Positions 1-9,811 of a DNA stretch of 33,960 nt are shown here, one piece after another. How positions within the stretch are numbered: the stretch's first letter is position 1; each line of letters opens with the position of its first letter. Below the pieces are notes generated by a model that made no database searches, was not told the origin of the DNA, and saw only the letters and a program-made list of their open reading frames with translations. A program made the translations under genes and the position numbers. Source of the DNA: Methylomonas methanica (lineage in GTDB: Bacteria; Pseudomonadota; Gammaproteobacteria; Methylococcales; Methylomonadaceae); assembly GCF_001644035.1 (NCBI RefSeq), contig NZ_LUUG01000078.1:1-33960 (forward strand). The letters are read 5' to 3'.

Positions 1-29
1 ACCCGCCGTTTGTTCGTATACCGTTAGCA

Positions 30-347
30 TTATTGCGCCGCATTCAAATGCAAAACGGCTTCTTCCGCTGATTTTTTTGCTAAATCGGTATGGCCGTGTT
101 TGGCGTGTGCGGCTGCCGCATCCAGGCTGATGACACCGGCTTTCAAGTGCCCGTCAACGACCTTAATATGACTCTTGGCCGCATCGGCGTGATTCACGAT
201 GGTGTTTACATCACCGGCCTTGGCCGCGGTTTGCGCATGCTCAAGTGCCAGCCCTATATGGCTTTCCGCCGCATACACCTCGATGGCGGCAATGCTCAAC
301 AGCATAACGGCACCTATACCGATCAGTTGCTTAGGGATACTTTTCAT
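30..347 (-). CDS. SmbP-like small secreted His-containing protein
   Basis: A 105-residue protein with an N-terminal signal peptide (MKSIPKQ, a hydrophobic core, cleavage near AYAAESH), so it is probably periplasmic. The mature part is a small helical repeat protein rich in Ala, His and acidic residues, with motifs such as ALEHAQTAAKAG, HADAAKSH and AHAKHGHTDLAKKSAEEA. This resembles the SmbP small metal-binding protein family, in which spaced His residues bind divalent metals; metal binding here is inferred. I chose the ATG at 347 rather than the upstream start at 383 because AAGGA lies 7 bases before it and the signal peptide starts there. A 7-bp inverted repeat (ATTCCAC/GTGGAAT, 377-383 and 402-408) lies upstream and could be an operator. 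A related, His-poor paralogue is at 26045-26395. Confidence 0.75.
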   Translation of the reverse strand: MKSIPKQLIGIGAVMLLSIAAIEVYAAESHIGLALEHAQTAAKAGDVNTIVNHADAAKSHIKVVDGHLKAGVISLDAAAAHAKHGHTDLAKKSAEEAVLHLNAAQ

Positions 348-536
348 GTGTGTCCTTGGTTGAGATTTAGTCTGGCATTCCACTTTGAGAATGACTGGTT
401 AGTGGAATAGGCGTTATTTAAAGACCGGCTGGAGTAGCTCAGACCCACGCCCCCGGCCCCGGTTTTTCAGCGCTCAGCGCACGCAATAGGGTTAATTGCC
501 GGGCGCAGTCGGTATGGCGGCGCACGCTGAAACGGC

Positions 537-3500
537 TTAACTACCCAGCAACACCAGCACTTCATGCTGTTTTCCGTCGTCCAGCAAGCTGATGCCGTCG
601 CCAGGCACTTGCTTTACGCCATCCAGCGCTAGGCTGGCAATCCCTCGCATCGCGCGATTCGGGTTATCAACTTGGATTTGATAAACACTGGAGCCGTGCC
701 GATAATTCATGCTGTAATTCTGCCAAGCTCTGGGTATGCAAGGTTCGAACAGCAAACGCTCGCCGCGCACCTGTAAACCCAGAACGGATTCCAGCCCGGC
801 TCGATAAAACCAACCCGAAGCACCGGTGTACCAAGTCCAGCCGCCACGGCGGGCGTGCGGTGCTTCGGAATAAATATCCGCCGCCAAGACATAAGGTTCT
901 ACCTTATAGGCATAAACCCCGGTGCGGCTGGTAGTGCGCTTGATCGGATTCAGCATGCGCAGCAATTCGCCAGCCTGATCGCCTTCGCCGAGCATGGCAT
1001 AGGCAATCACCGACCAGATCGCCGCGTGGGTATATTGCCCGCCGTTCTCGCGAATGCCGGGCGGATAGCTTTTGATATAACCGGGATCGCGATCGGTCTT
1101 GTCGAACGGCGGCGTGAACAACAACAGCAAATCGTCGCCGTAGCGCACCAGATATTCGCGTACTGATTCCATCGCCCGCCTTGCCCGTTCCGAGTCGGCA
1201 GCGCCGGAGATGATGCCCCAGCTTTGCGCAATGGAATCGATACGACATTCGGCGTTTGTCGCCGAGCCCAAGGGCGAACCGTCATCGAAATAGGCCCGAC
1301 GGTACCAGGCACCGTCCCAGCCTTCCGCTTCGACGGCGATGCGCAGTTGTCCGGCATGCTCAAGCCAACGCTCAGCCCGCTCGTTGTCGCCGCGCGTTTC
1401 GGCGATGTCGGCAAAATCAGACAAGGTCTTGATCAGGAACCAGGCCAGCCAGATGCTCTCGCCCTGCCCCCGATTGCCGACCCGGTTCATACCGTCGTTC
1501 CAGTCGCCGCTGCCGATCAAAGGTAAGCCGTGCGCGCCGGTGGCCAGACTTAAATCCAGCGTCCGCGCGCAATGTTCAAACAGACTGGCTTCTCGCACGG
1601 TTTCAGTAGGATGAAAATACGCATCGTCCTGCTCTGCGGCTAACTCCGGTCCTTCCAGAAACGGTAATAATTCCTCCAGTACCGCGTTATCGCCGCTGAC
1701 TTTTAGATAGTGCGCGACCACAAACGGCAGCCAGACCCGATCGTCGGAAAACCGGGTGCGCACGCCGCGACCGGTGGGCGGATGCCACCAATGTTGCACG
1801 TCGCCCGGTTCGAACTGCCGGGCGGCGGCGCGCAGAATATGTTCCCGCGTCAAATCGGGCCTGGTCACCACCAAGGCCATGCTGTCCTGCAATTGATCGC
1901 GAAAACCAAACGCGCCGCCTACTTGATAGAAGGCCGCCCTCGCCCACATTCGGCAGCTCAAGGTTTGGTACAACAGCCAGCTATTCAACAGCACATCCAG
2001 CTCGCGGTCCGGGGTTTTGACTTGCACCTTACCCAGTATCGTCTGCCAAGACTGCGTGACCTCGGCAAATGCCGTGGCCACGTCAATCGTGCGATGCTTG
2101 CGAATCAATTCGGCAGCATGTAGCTTGTCCTGGCCCTGCCCCAGTAAAAATACAATCTCGATCTTTTCGTCGGGGGCTAACTCTATGCCGGTTTGCAAAG
2201 CCGCGCACGGGTCCATGCCGGCACCGACCCGGTTTTTTAACGGTTTACGGTTCAACAAGCCGGCTGGCGCGTCCAAACTGCCGTTACGGCCAAGAAACTC
2301 CGCGCGATTGGCCGTCCAGCCAGTCTGCCGTCCACCCAAATCGGCAAAGGCAACGCGTGTCCCAAATTCCTGATCCCAAGGGTTGTAGGCCAGCATGGCC
2401 CCGGTTTCCGCATCCAATTCCGTGACAATATGCGGTGCGGTGATGCTGCGCGAGGCACCGAGCACCCATTCCAAATAGGCCGTTACGCTCAAACGCCGGC
2501 GGCGGCCGGAGACATTGGTCAAGGTCAATGAGGAGATTTTGATCGGATCGTCCGGGCTGACGAATTGCAATAATTCGCTGTGAATACCATGCGAAACATG
2601 CTCGAAGCGGCTATAGCCCTGGCCGTGCCGAATCAAGTAGCTGGCATTGTCTACCCGGATCGGCAGCGCGGTTGGGGTCCACAATTCCGATGTTTCGTCG
2701 TCGCGAATATAAAACACTTCGCCCGGCGCATCGCTGACCGGATCGTTAGACCACGGCGTTAATTGGTTTTCGCGGCTATTGCCGCACCAGGTACAGCCAC
2801 TGCCCAATTCGGACACCGTAAAGCCGAACTCCGGATTGGCGATAACGTTAATCCACGGCGCCGGCGTGCTCTGGCCTTTATCCAGCACGATCACATATTC
2901 GCGGCCGTCTTTGGCAAAGCCGCCCAAACCGTTGAAAAACTCCAGCGGCGGCACGGCCAAGGCCGTTGTTTCGCTTGCCGGCAACAACAAGGGAGTTTTA
3001 GCGATATAAGGCATGGCCGGGCGCGGATGCCGCAATAATTGTTCGGCCAAGGTACCGCGATTGCCAACCAACATGGCTCTTGCAGATGCTTGCAACAAGC
3101 GCCGTTCTTCCTGAGAGAGCAAGCTGGCCTGTAGCACGAAAATAGTGCCTTGCTGGCCGTGTTCTGACGACGCCGAACGCGCCTGATTTTCCCGCACCAA
3201 GGTTTCCAGTAAATTCTGCAAGTCCTCGATGTACGAGACTTCTTTTTCATTCAGAATCAACAGGTCTACGGCAAGACCTTTAATCCGCCAATACTCATGC
3301 GCGCGCAGCAATTGCTCGACAATGCCGCGATCTTCCGGTTCGGCGACCCGCAGTAATAAAATAGGTCTATCGCCGGAAATACCGTAGCGCCACAAACTGG
3401 TTACATTCAGCGCATTCAATTGCAGGAACTTACCGGCCGGCCGTAATGACGGATCGGCATAAAGCAAACGATTGGCCAGCATCTGGAATAACTGCGCCTC

Positions 3501-6500
3501 ATCGGGTTTGGTATGCAAATGGTGCAGTTGCACATGAGCATGGGTCCAGGCCAAGGCCGATACCCTTTCCCATGCCATCAGGTTGTGATACTTGTCGGAC
3601 AAATCCGCAGCGGCTTGCCGTGACGCGGCGACCAGGGTGGTAAAGGTCAAGTGTTCGGTGGCGCCGGCTGCGATTTTAATGCGGGCGCGCAAACTGAATA
3701 TCGGATCGAGCACCGAGCCGACGGTATTACTTAACGGCCGGCCGTCCATGACCGCCAACGGTTCGCGCAGAGTTTGGCCGCGGCCGATGAAACGGGCCCG
3801 GTCGGTTTCGTATTGCAAACCATCGCCGGTTTGCCGATCCGCCAGCACATGCGCGGCCCACAATTGCGGGTCTTCGGCGGAACGTTGCCGGCGATGCGCG
3901 AGTAATGCTCTGGTCTGCGGCAAGTATTCGGTCTGCACAAATAAATTGGAAAATGCCGGATGGGCAATATCGGCCTGCATCGTCGTCAACACGATTTCCG
4001 TATAAGACGTTACTTCGATTTCCCGCTCGTGCATGCTGTTATTGGTCAAACTTAGCCGGCGGATTTCCGCATCGTCTTCCGGCGATACCACGATTTCCAA
4101 GGTAGTGACTATCGCGCCGTCGGTGCGGGTAATTCGCGCTCTATCTTCCACAAATACGACTTCATAGTGTTCGGGGTTAGCCGTAGTCGGCTGATAGCCG
4201 GCCGACCAGACCTGACCACTATCGACATCGCGCAGATAGAGATAACTACCCCAGGCATCGCGGGTGGTATCTTCGCGCCAACGCGTTACCGCCAGATTCC
4301 GCCAAAGGCTATAACCCGATCCGGCAGCGGTAATCATCACCGCATAAACCCCATTGGACAGCAGCAGCGTGGACGGCACGGACGACATCGGCGACGGCAC
4401 GCGGCGCACCGGCGGTTGCACCGTTTCCTTCACGTCGGATAGTTCCTGCAACAATGGCAGCACACTGGTATCGGCGCCGTGCGGGATACGTTCTTGTAAC
4501 AATAAGTCCGCCGACTGAATCAGCGCGGCACGGTGGAAGCGATGCCGCATCGACCCGTCGTGCACCACATTGGCAAACGCCACCAGCGACATGCCTTGAT
4601 GATGCGCCATATAGCAACGCACCATGGCCACGCGCTGCCCTTCCGCCAGGCGGACGGGTGTGAAATCCAGCGCCTCATAAAAACCATAACGCCCCAGCGC
4701 ACCTTCCCGTTCCAGTCGCGCGAAGTTTTCCACCGCGGCATGCGGCAGATACATAGCCGCCAAGGCCGTGGCGTAGGGCGCTATCACCAGCTCTTCACCC
4801 AAGCCGCGCTTCATGCCCAAACCGGGTACGCCAAAGGCGGAATATTGATAGGTAAAATACAAATCCCGGCCGTTGAACGCGGATTCGGACACCCCCCAAG
4901 GTATGCCGCGTTCCTTGCCGTAGGCGATCTGCCGTTTCACTACCAAGCGGCAGGTCTGATCCAGCAGACTATAGCGCGGCGTAAAAGTCACCAGCGACGG
5001 CATCAGGTATTCGAACATCGATCCGGACCAGGACAGTAAAACCGTGCCATGCGCGACACGCGTCACCCGCCGGCCCAAATGGAACCAATGGCTGCTGGGC
5101 ACGTCGCGTTTGGCGATGGCGATAATGCTGGACAGTCTGGCTTCGGAGGCCAGCAAGTCGTAATAACTGGGATCAATGGCCCCTTCTGCCACCCGGTAAC
5201 CGATGGCAAACATATGCCGACTGGTATCGTACAAAAACCGAAAATCCATGTCCCGGAACAAGCCTTCCAGGTGCTCGGCCATGAATTCAACACGTTGATG
5301 CAAAGCTTTGGCTTGGTCGCCAGCCCGGCGTAACAGCACAATCAAGGCCTTTTGCGCAGATGTCGCGGCTTCCGGTTGCGCATAGTCTTCGTGGTCCGCC
5401 CAAAGCGCATAATGATTGGGCAGTTTGCATAGCGGCGTCTCCAGACCGAATGGGTGATTTTGCTCGGCATTCTGCGAACATAGCGAGGGGTATTGATCGG
5501 GGAAATGAATCCAGGGAATCAAGGTAGCCACGTCGCGGGCATGCGAACGGATGTCGTCGCATAAAAACCCAGCCCAAGCCAGCACTTCGTTATCCTGGCT
5601 ATCGCCGCGTTCGACGGCATGGGCATTAGCCAGATCGAGCAAGGCATTGGCGCAAACCGTCAACTGCTGCCAGAGCACACTCCACTCCGCCACATCGGCC
5701 GGGCGCCTTGCCAACAGTTCGCTTAGCATCGCGGTTTTTTGCCTAAGCTCCCGCAAGGTAACCGTCAGCGTGCGCCGGTCGTCGCTGATAGTGGCCAAGG
5801 CGTTCAGCAATAAACGATGGGTATCGGCCAGTCCTGTCAACGCATTGTTTAAATCCAGCGGCTTGTTTGCAATTTCCCGGCAGGCTTGCGCCAGTGTCAG
5901 CAAATGACCGGCCAGATTGCCGCTATCGACGGTGGACACATAGCGCGGTTCCAACATCTGCAAATTGCGGGTGTCGTACCAGTTATAAAAATGTCCGTGT
6001 AGTTTAGGTAAGTCGGTCAGGGTTGCCAGGGTGGCTTCCAGACGCTCGACGGTGTCGGTCAAACCTAGCCAGCCGAAATCACGGGCGGACACCACCGACA
6101 ACAAATACAGACCGAAATTGGTCGGCGAACTGCGATGGGCGATAACCGCTTGCGGATCTTCCTGAAAATTATCCGGCGGCAGATAGTGTTCTTCCGGCGT
6201 GACAAAGGTGGTAAAAAACCGCCAGATGCGCCGGCCATACAGACGCAATTGTGCGCTATCGGCCGGCAACAGCGCTTCGGCAACATCGATTTTAGGCGGC
6301 AGACTCAAGGCCCGCGCTACTACCGGCGCCAACCACCACAGCAACAAAAACGGCGCGGCCGCGACTATCGAGTCCGGATTGAACAGCACCACCAACGCGC
6401 CGGCACCAAACACCACCGAGGACGAATGGCTGAGCGGGCGGATCAAATTCTTCAACGCATACCCTGCCCCTGACTTGGCCTGCAAGGCTGTCACCCATTT

Positions 6501-9239
6501 CAACAGTTTGCGGCGAGTGATGAACAGCCTCACCAAGGTGGTAACGATGGCATCGGTCATCAACCAGGCTTGTTGGGCCAGCAGCGTCAGCGCCACCAGG
6601 CTGTTGCACAGCGCCCAAGCCACGTTCTCCAGGGCTCCGCGCAGATGCGTCGCCAAGGAAATGCCGCGCCGGGGCGCGGTAAAACCGGCGGTAACCGCTA
6701 AAACCGCCGGAAACGCCAAAGCCGTCAGCACAAAACCGATCAGGGTTAAGAGCGGCGCATGCGGGATGGCCCAAGTCACCACCAAGCCGGAAAATGCCGC
6801 CGGTGCCGACAGCGAGCGGCGCAGGTTATCCAGCATCTTCCAACGGCCTATCATCGGCATGCCCTTGCCGCGTTTACCGAAAATCCAGGGTATCAGCTGC
6901 CAGTCGCCGCGTGTCCAGCGGTGTTCGCGTGAGGCAGCGACTTCGGTATGCGATGGGTATTCTTCAAAAAACTCGATATCGCTGACCAAGCCGCAGCGCA
7001 CATAAACGCTTTCGAATAAATCGTGACTGAGCTGAGTATTGTCCGGTACCCGCCCGGCCAGTGCGGCTTCAAAACTATCGACGTGATACAAGCCCTTGCC
7101 GCTATAGGTGCCCAAGCCAAACAGGTCCTGATACAGTTCCGATACCGAGCTGGAGTAAGCGTCGGTGCCGGAGGCCCCGGCAAAAATTTGATGGAACATC
7201 GAGCGTTCCTGGCGTTGCGGCAAGGTCGGTGTGACTCGGGGCTGCAAGATGCCGTAACCGTCCACTATGGTCTGGCTCTCGGCATCGAACACCGGCTTAT
7301 TTAGCGGATGTGCCGCCACCCCGACCAATTGTGCCACCACACCCATAGGTAATTTGGTGTCGGCATCCAAGGTAACCACATAGCATATGCCGGACGGCGC
7401 AACTGCCGGCTGGCCGGCTATCGGCAAAAACGAGGTGTCGGTAGCGCCGCGCAACAGCCGATTGAATTCCTGCAACTTGCCGCGCTTGCGTTCCCAACCC
7501 ATCCATTTGCTTTCGCTGGCGTTCCACAAGCGTTTACGGTGAAATACAAAAAAGCGTTGCTGGCCGTACTTGGCATTCAAGGCGTTGATCGCCCCAATCG
7601 CCACACTCAACAGTTTGTCGTCATTGGCCTGAGTTTCATGTTCCGCATCCGCCCAATCCGACAGCAGCGCAAAGCGCACCGCACCGTCAGGGTTGGCCAG
7701 ATAGCGGATTTCCATTTGTTCGACTTGCTGCCTTACCCCGGCTTCGCTGACAAACATCGTCGGCACTACCACAAAGGTACTTAATGCTTCCGGTACGCCG
7801 TCTTTCAATTCCAGACGCGGCAAATGATTGGGCGGCAAGCCGGCCACAATGAAATGATTCATCAAACCAACGGCGATATCCGATGCCGGAAATATTAATA
7901 CCAGGCCCAGCAACGCCAATTGAAAGCCGTTCAGTCCGGCGGCACTGGATATGCTCAAGGGCAAAGCCAGTAAACCCAGGGTCATTAATCCCAAACTGCC
8001 GACATAAGCCAGTCCGGCATGACTGACGTACGTGCGCAGTAACCGTTGTTTGAAGGTGGGCCGATAGTGCATTTTGGTTTCAAACGCATAACGGCCGGCA
8101 CCGATCAAATAGTATCCCGGCTCCATTTGCCGTTCGTCGCTGCTGTCTTGATCTATGGCGATTTGCACCTCGGCGATGGCCAATTGCGCAACCTCGACTT
8201 CCGATACCGGCGAGCGCTTGGCTAGTTCTTCTATGGCATGCCGGTAACGGTCGCGCGTCAGAAAGTCCATGGCCGCGTAGCCTTCATGCACGCGCAAACA
8301 GTCGTCAACCAGGCTGACGTCCTCGACAAACTGCGGCCAATCGAAAGCGGAGATGGCGCGCATGCTGGTGATGATATTACGCACCGTCATATTGTCGGCG
8401 ATTTGCGCCGCGTGCTCCCGGTGCACGATGTCGTCCAGACTGAGGCCTTGCTCGCCGAGCCAATCGCTGAGGAATTTCAAAGACAGGGCTATCGCCGGAT
8501 GCGGATCGTGCGAGCGCTGCAAAATCTGCACGGCATAGGCTTGGCGCAAGGGTTCGGCCGGCAACACGCCTGCCGGAATAGCCGGGTCCGGACTATCACT
8601 GCGCGCAACGATTTGCTCGACATGATCGACAAACTCATCCGCCAAGCGCCGGCCGTTTTGCGAACGCATGATGCTAACCGCCAAACGGCGCAGATTTTCG
8701 ACCAGCAACACCCGCAGCGTAATGGGGATAGCCCATAGTTCGCCCAGGGTTAGCGGCTCGACACTTTGATAAGCTTTGACAAACAGATTCAGCAAATCCG
8801 GCGCAAAACGGCTGTCGGTGTGCGCCACCAAAGCCCAGGCAATGCCGTAAACGCGCGGATAGCCGGCTAATACCCCTTCGGCTAGCTTGGGTAGTTCTCG
8901 CGAATAACTTTCCGGCAAATCGACGTGAATATCGCTGACTTGCTCTTCGATGACATGAAAATTATCCAGCAGCCATTCCGCCGCAGGCGTGATGGCATGC
9001 TGCTCGCGCACCGCCTTAGCGACGGCTTTATAAGCTTCCAGCAAGACCAAGGCATTCTCGCGGACCCGAGGAATCAGTTTGTGGCCTTTCTTCAGCGTGG
9101 TGATTTTTTGGGCTTTTGCCAGACTGACCGCATGCTGCTCCAGGCGCTCGGTATTGAATAACTCAAAACGAATCGGCGCTTCCTCGCCGCCCGGATGCTC
9201 GCTTCTAACATGCCGCCGTTGTTCTCGCCGCTTGGCCAT
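537..9239 (-). CDS. ndvB: Cyclic beta-1,2-glucan synthase (NdvB/ChvB type)
   Basis: A 2900-residue inner-membrane enzyme of the NdvB/ChvB family, which builds, elongates, trims and cyclises beta-1,2-glucan from UDP-glucose for the periplasm. Order of parts: a long soluble N-terminal region; membrane segments at about 408-455; a GT84-type transferase with DADTK (D625, D627) and RWTRGDW (R774, W775); further membrane segments at about 805-975; a glycoamylase-like domain ending near MAHHQGMS (1544-1551), probably the chain-length protease-like/hydrolase part; then two beta-sandwich regions and a C-terminal GH94 phosphorylase domain with FGFRDQLQD (~2445), HWWHPPTGRG (~2480) and GDWNDGMN (D2579, D2582, the latter at the catalytic acid position of GH94). 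The length is normal for the family and the frame is intact. I prefer the ATG at 9239, with GGAG 9 bases upstream, over the TTG at 9275, which has no clear ribosome binding site. No glucan exporter (NdvA) or modifying enzyme lies nearby. Confidence 0.93.
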   Translation of the reverse strand: MAKRREQRRHVRSEHPGGEEAPIRFELFNTERLEQHAVSLAKAQKITTLKKGHKLIPRVRENALVLLEAYKAVAKAVREQHAITPAAEWLLDNFHVIEEQVSDIHVDLPESYSRELPKLAEGVLAGYPRVYGIAWALVAHTDSRFAPDLLNLFVKAYQSVEPLTLGELWAIPITLRVLLVENLRRLAVSIMRSQNGRRLADEFVDHVEQIVARSDSPDPAIPAGVLPAEPLRQAYAVQILQRSHDPHPAIALSLKFLSDWLGEQGLSLDDIVHREHAAQIADNMTVRNIITSMRAISAFDWPQFVEDVSLVDDCLRVHEGYAAMDFLTRDRYRHAIEELAKRSPVSEVEVAQLAIAEVQIAIDQDSSDERQMEPGYYLIGAGRYAFETKMHYRPTFKQRLLRTYVSHAGLAYVGSLGLMTLGLLALPLSISSAAGLNGFQLALLGLVLIFPASDIAVGLMNHFIVAGLPPNHLPRLELKDGVPEALSTFVVVPTMFVSEAGVRQQVEQMEIRYLANPDGAVRFALLSDWADAEHETQANDDKLLSVAIGAINALNAKYGQQRFFVFHRKRLWNASESKWMGWERKRGKLQEFNRLLRGATDTSFLPIAGQPAVAPSGICYVVTLDADTKLPMGVVAQLVGVAAHPLNKPVFDAESQTIVDGYGILQPRVTPTLPQRQERSMFHQIFAGASGTDAYSSSVSELYQDLFGLGTYSGKGLYHVDSFEAALAGRVPDNTQLSHDLFESVYVRCGLVSDIEFFEEYPSHTEVAASREHRWTRGDWQLIPWIFGKRGKGMPMIGRWKMLDNLRRSLSAPAAFSGLVVTWAIPHAPLLTLIGFVLTALAFPAVLAVTAGFTAPRRGISLATHLRGALENVAWALCNSLVALTLLAQQAWLMTDAIVTTLVRLFITRRKLLKWVTALQAKSGAGYALKNLIRPLSHSSSVVFGAGALVVLFNPDSIVAAAPFLLLWWLAPVVARALSLPPKIDVAEALLPADSAQLRLYGRRIWRFFTTFVTPEEHYLPPDNFQEDPQAVIAHRSSPTNFGLYLLSVVSARDFGWLGLTDTVERLEATLATLTDLPKLHGHFYNWYDTRNLQMLEPRYVSTVDSGNLAGHLLTLAQACREIANKPLDLNNALTGLADTHRLLLNALATISDDRRTLTVTLRELRQKTAMLSELLARRPADVAEWSVLWQQLTVCANALLDLANAHAVERGDSQDNEVLAWAGFLCDDIRSHARDVATLIPWIHFPDQYPSLCSQNAEQNHPFGLETPLCKLPNHYALWADHEDYAQPEAATSAQKALIVLLRRAGDQAKALHQRVEFMAEHLEGLFRDMDFRFLYDTSRHMFAIGYRVAEGAIDPSYYDLLASEARLSSIIAIAKRDVPSSHWFHLGRRVTRVAHGTVLLSWSGSMFEYLMPSLVTFTPRYSLLDQTCRLVVKRQIAYGKERGIPWGVSESAFNGRDLYFTYQYSAFGVPGLGMKRGLGEELVIAPYATALAAMYLPHAAVENFARLEREGALGRYGFYEALDFTPVRLAEGQRVAMVRCYMAHHQGMSLVAFANVVHDGSMRHRFHRAALIQSADLLLQERIPHGADTSVLPLLQELSDVKETVQPPVRRVPSPMSSVPSTLLLSNGVYAVMITAAGSGYSLWRNLAVTRWREDTTRDAWGSYLYLRDVDSGQVWSAGYQPTTANPEHYEVVFVEDRARITRTDGAIVTTLEIVVSPEDDAEIRRLSLTNNSMHEREIEVTSYTEIVLTTMQADIAHPAFSNLFVQTEYLPQTRALLAHRRQRSAEDPQLWAAHVLADRQTGDGLQYETDRARFIGRGQTLREPLAVMDGRPLSNTVGSVLDPIFSLRARIKIAAGATEHLTFTTLVAASRQAAADLSDKYHNLMAWERVSALAWTHAHVQLHHLHTKPDEAQLFQMLANRLLYADPSLRPAGKFLQLNALNVTSLWRYGISGDRPILLLRVAEPEDRGIVEQLLRAHEYWRIKGLAVDLLILNEKEVSYIEDLQNLLETLVRENQARSASSEHGQQGTIFVLQASLLSQEERRLLQASARAMLVGNRGTLAEQLLRHPRPAMPYIAKTPLLLPASETTALAVPPLEFFNGLGGFAKDGREYVIVLDKGQSTPAPWINVIANPEFGFTVSELGSGCTWCGNSRENQLTPWSNDPVSDAPGEVFYIRDDETSELWTPTALPIRVDNASYLIRHGQGYSRFEHVSHGIHSELLQFVSPDDPIKISSLTLTNVSGRRRRLSVTAYLEWVLGASRSITAPHIVTELDAETGAMLAYNPWDQEFGTRVAFADLGGRQTGWTANRAEFLGRNGSLDAPAGLLNRKPLKNRVGAGMDPCAALQTGIELAPDEKIEIVFLLGQGQDKLHAAELIRKHRTIDVATAFAEVTQSWQTILGKVQVKTPDRELDVLLNSWLLYQTLSCRMWARAAFYQVGGAFGFRDQLQDSMALVVTRPDLTREHILRAAARQFEPGDVQHWWHPPTGRGVRTRFSDDRVWLPFVVAHYLKVSGDNAVLEELLPFLEGPELAAEQDDAYFHPTETVREASLFEHCARTLDLSLATGAHGLPLIGSGDWNDGMNRVGNRGQGESIWLAWFLIKTLSDFADIAETRGDNERAERWLEHAGQLRIAVEAEGWDGAWYRRAYFDDGSPLGSATNAECRIDSIAQSWGIISGAADSERARRAMESVREYLVRYGDDLLLLFTPPFDKTDRDPGYIKSYPPGIRENGGQYTHAAIWSVIAYAMLGEGDQAGELLRMLNPIKRTTSRTGVYAYKVEPYVLAADIYSEAPHARRGGWTWYTGASGWFYRAGLESVLGLQVRGERLLFEPCIPRAWQNYSMNYRHGSSVYQIQVDNPNRAMRGIASLALDGVKQVPGDGISLLDDGKQHEVLVLLGS

Positions 9240-9379
9240 GGGTGAATGCTCCGTTCTGATGAATGTGGTCGACAATCGCCTGTTGACGACGTTGATTGGG
9301 TCCTCGCTGGGAGGCTGCCGGCGGAAAGACCGGTTGGGCCGAGGCTAATCGAACCCAACGTGTCTTTTGAGAGGTGTAA

Positions 9380-9538
9380 CTAGATTTTGCCGAGTACCAG
9401 TAGAATCAATATGATGACCAGCACCAAACCTAAGCCGCCGCTGGGTCCATAACCCCAGGAGCGGCTGTGATTCCAAACCGGGATGACGCCGAGCAGCATC
9501 AGAATTAGGACGATGAGTATTAGTGTGCTAAGTGACAT
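9380..9538 (-). CDS. DUF3309-family small membrane protein
   Basis: A 52-residue protein read directly from the sequence. It starts MSLSTLILIVLILMLLGV, has a short polar middle (PVWNHSRSWGYGPSGG) and ends in a second hydrophobic helix (LGLVLVIILILLVLGKI). Two membrane segments around a W/G/P-rich turn are the hallmark of DUF3309. The ribosome binding site is strong (AAGGAG, 7 bases before the ATG). Its function is unknown; family members often occur among stress-induced small membrane proteins. It lies 69 bp downstream of the DUF3096 gene on the same strand and is probably co-transcribed with it from the palindromic promoter at 9769-9811. A perfect ACGTTAACGT palindrome lies between the two genes. 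Confidence 0.85.
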   Translation of the reverse strand: MSLSTLILIVLILMLLGVIPVWNHSRSWGYGPSGGLGLVLVIILILLVLGKI

Positions 9539-9607
9539 GGTAGTGCTCCTTCAGAAGTGTGGACGTTAACGTGAACGGTACAAATCGGCTTGGGTTTAAC
9601 ACGCCGG

Positions 9608-9739
9608 TTACCGGTGTATCAGTCCCAATACCCCCACGACGATCAGATAGACCGCCACGAAATAATTCAGGAACCGGGGCACGACTAAAATCAGGATGCC
9701 GATCACCAGCGCCAATAAGGGTTCGATTGCCAGATTCAT
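9608..9739 (-). CDS. DUF3096-family small membrane protein
   Basis: A 43-residue, almost entirely hydrophobic protein (MNLAIEPLLALVIGILILVV, then PRFLNYFVAVYLIVVGVLGLIHR). The PLLALxxGILILVVPRxLNYxVAxYLIxxGxLGL pattern identifies DUF3096; two short membrane helices are predicted. Function unknown. The ATG at 9739 is preceded by GGAGG with 6 bases spacing, so the longer open frame upstream is not used. The predicted promoter at 9769-9811 would give a leader of only about 23 bases. It pairs with the DUF3309 gene just downstream. Confidence 0.85.
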   Translation of the reverse strand: MNLAIEPLLALVIGILILVVPRFLNYFVAVYLIVVGVLGLIHR

Positions 9740-9768
9740 GATAAACCTCCGCGAATAGTGGAGATCAG

Positions 9769-9811
9769 AGCTTAACCCGATGAGCTGGCAGGGTCTGTAC
9801 GCTATCGCACA
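9769..9811 (-). promoter_or_regulatory. Class II-type palindromic promoter of the DUF3096-DUF3309 pair
   Basis: On the minus strand: TGTGCGATAGCGTACA (9811-9796), then GACC, then TAAGCT (9774-9769) starting 22 bases after the palindrome. If TAAGCT is the -10 element the palindrome is centred at -41.5. Exactly 56 bases separate the palindrome from the DUF3096 start codon, the same distance as at the RlpA-like gene (19102). Confidence 0.7.

Noticed and set aside
425..470. tRNA-like D-arm sequence GGAGTAGCTCAG
   Set aside because: No acceptor stem, anticodon arm or T-loop motif follows at the right spacing.
440..480. Possible TGTnCG palindrome (minus-strand CGTGCGCTGAGCGCTGA) upstream of the first SmbP-like gene
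   Set aside because: The centre is one base too long and no -10-like hexamer lies at the standard offset.
855..9348. Numerous plus- and minus-strand open frames of 60-170 codons inside ndvB
   Set aside because: They are shadows of a long GC-rich gene whose own frame shows family motifs throughout.
9560..9575. TGGACGTTAACGTGAA upstream of the DUF3309 gene
   Set aside because: Resembles the operator but lies only 21 bases from the start codon, with no room for a -10 element and leader.
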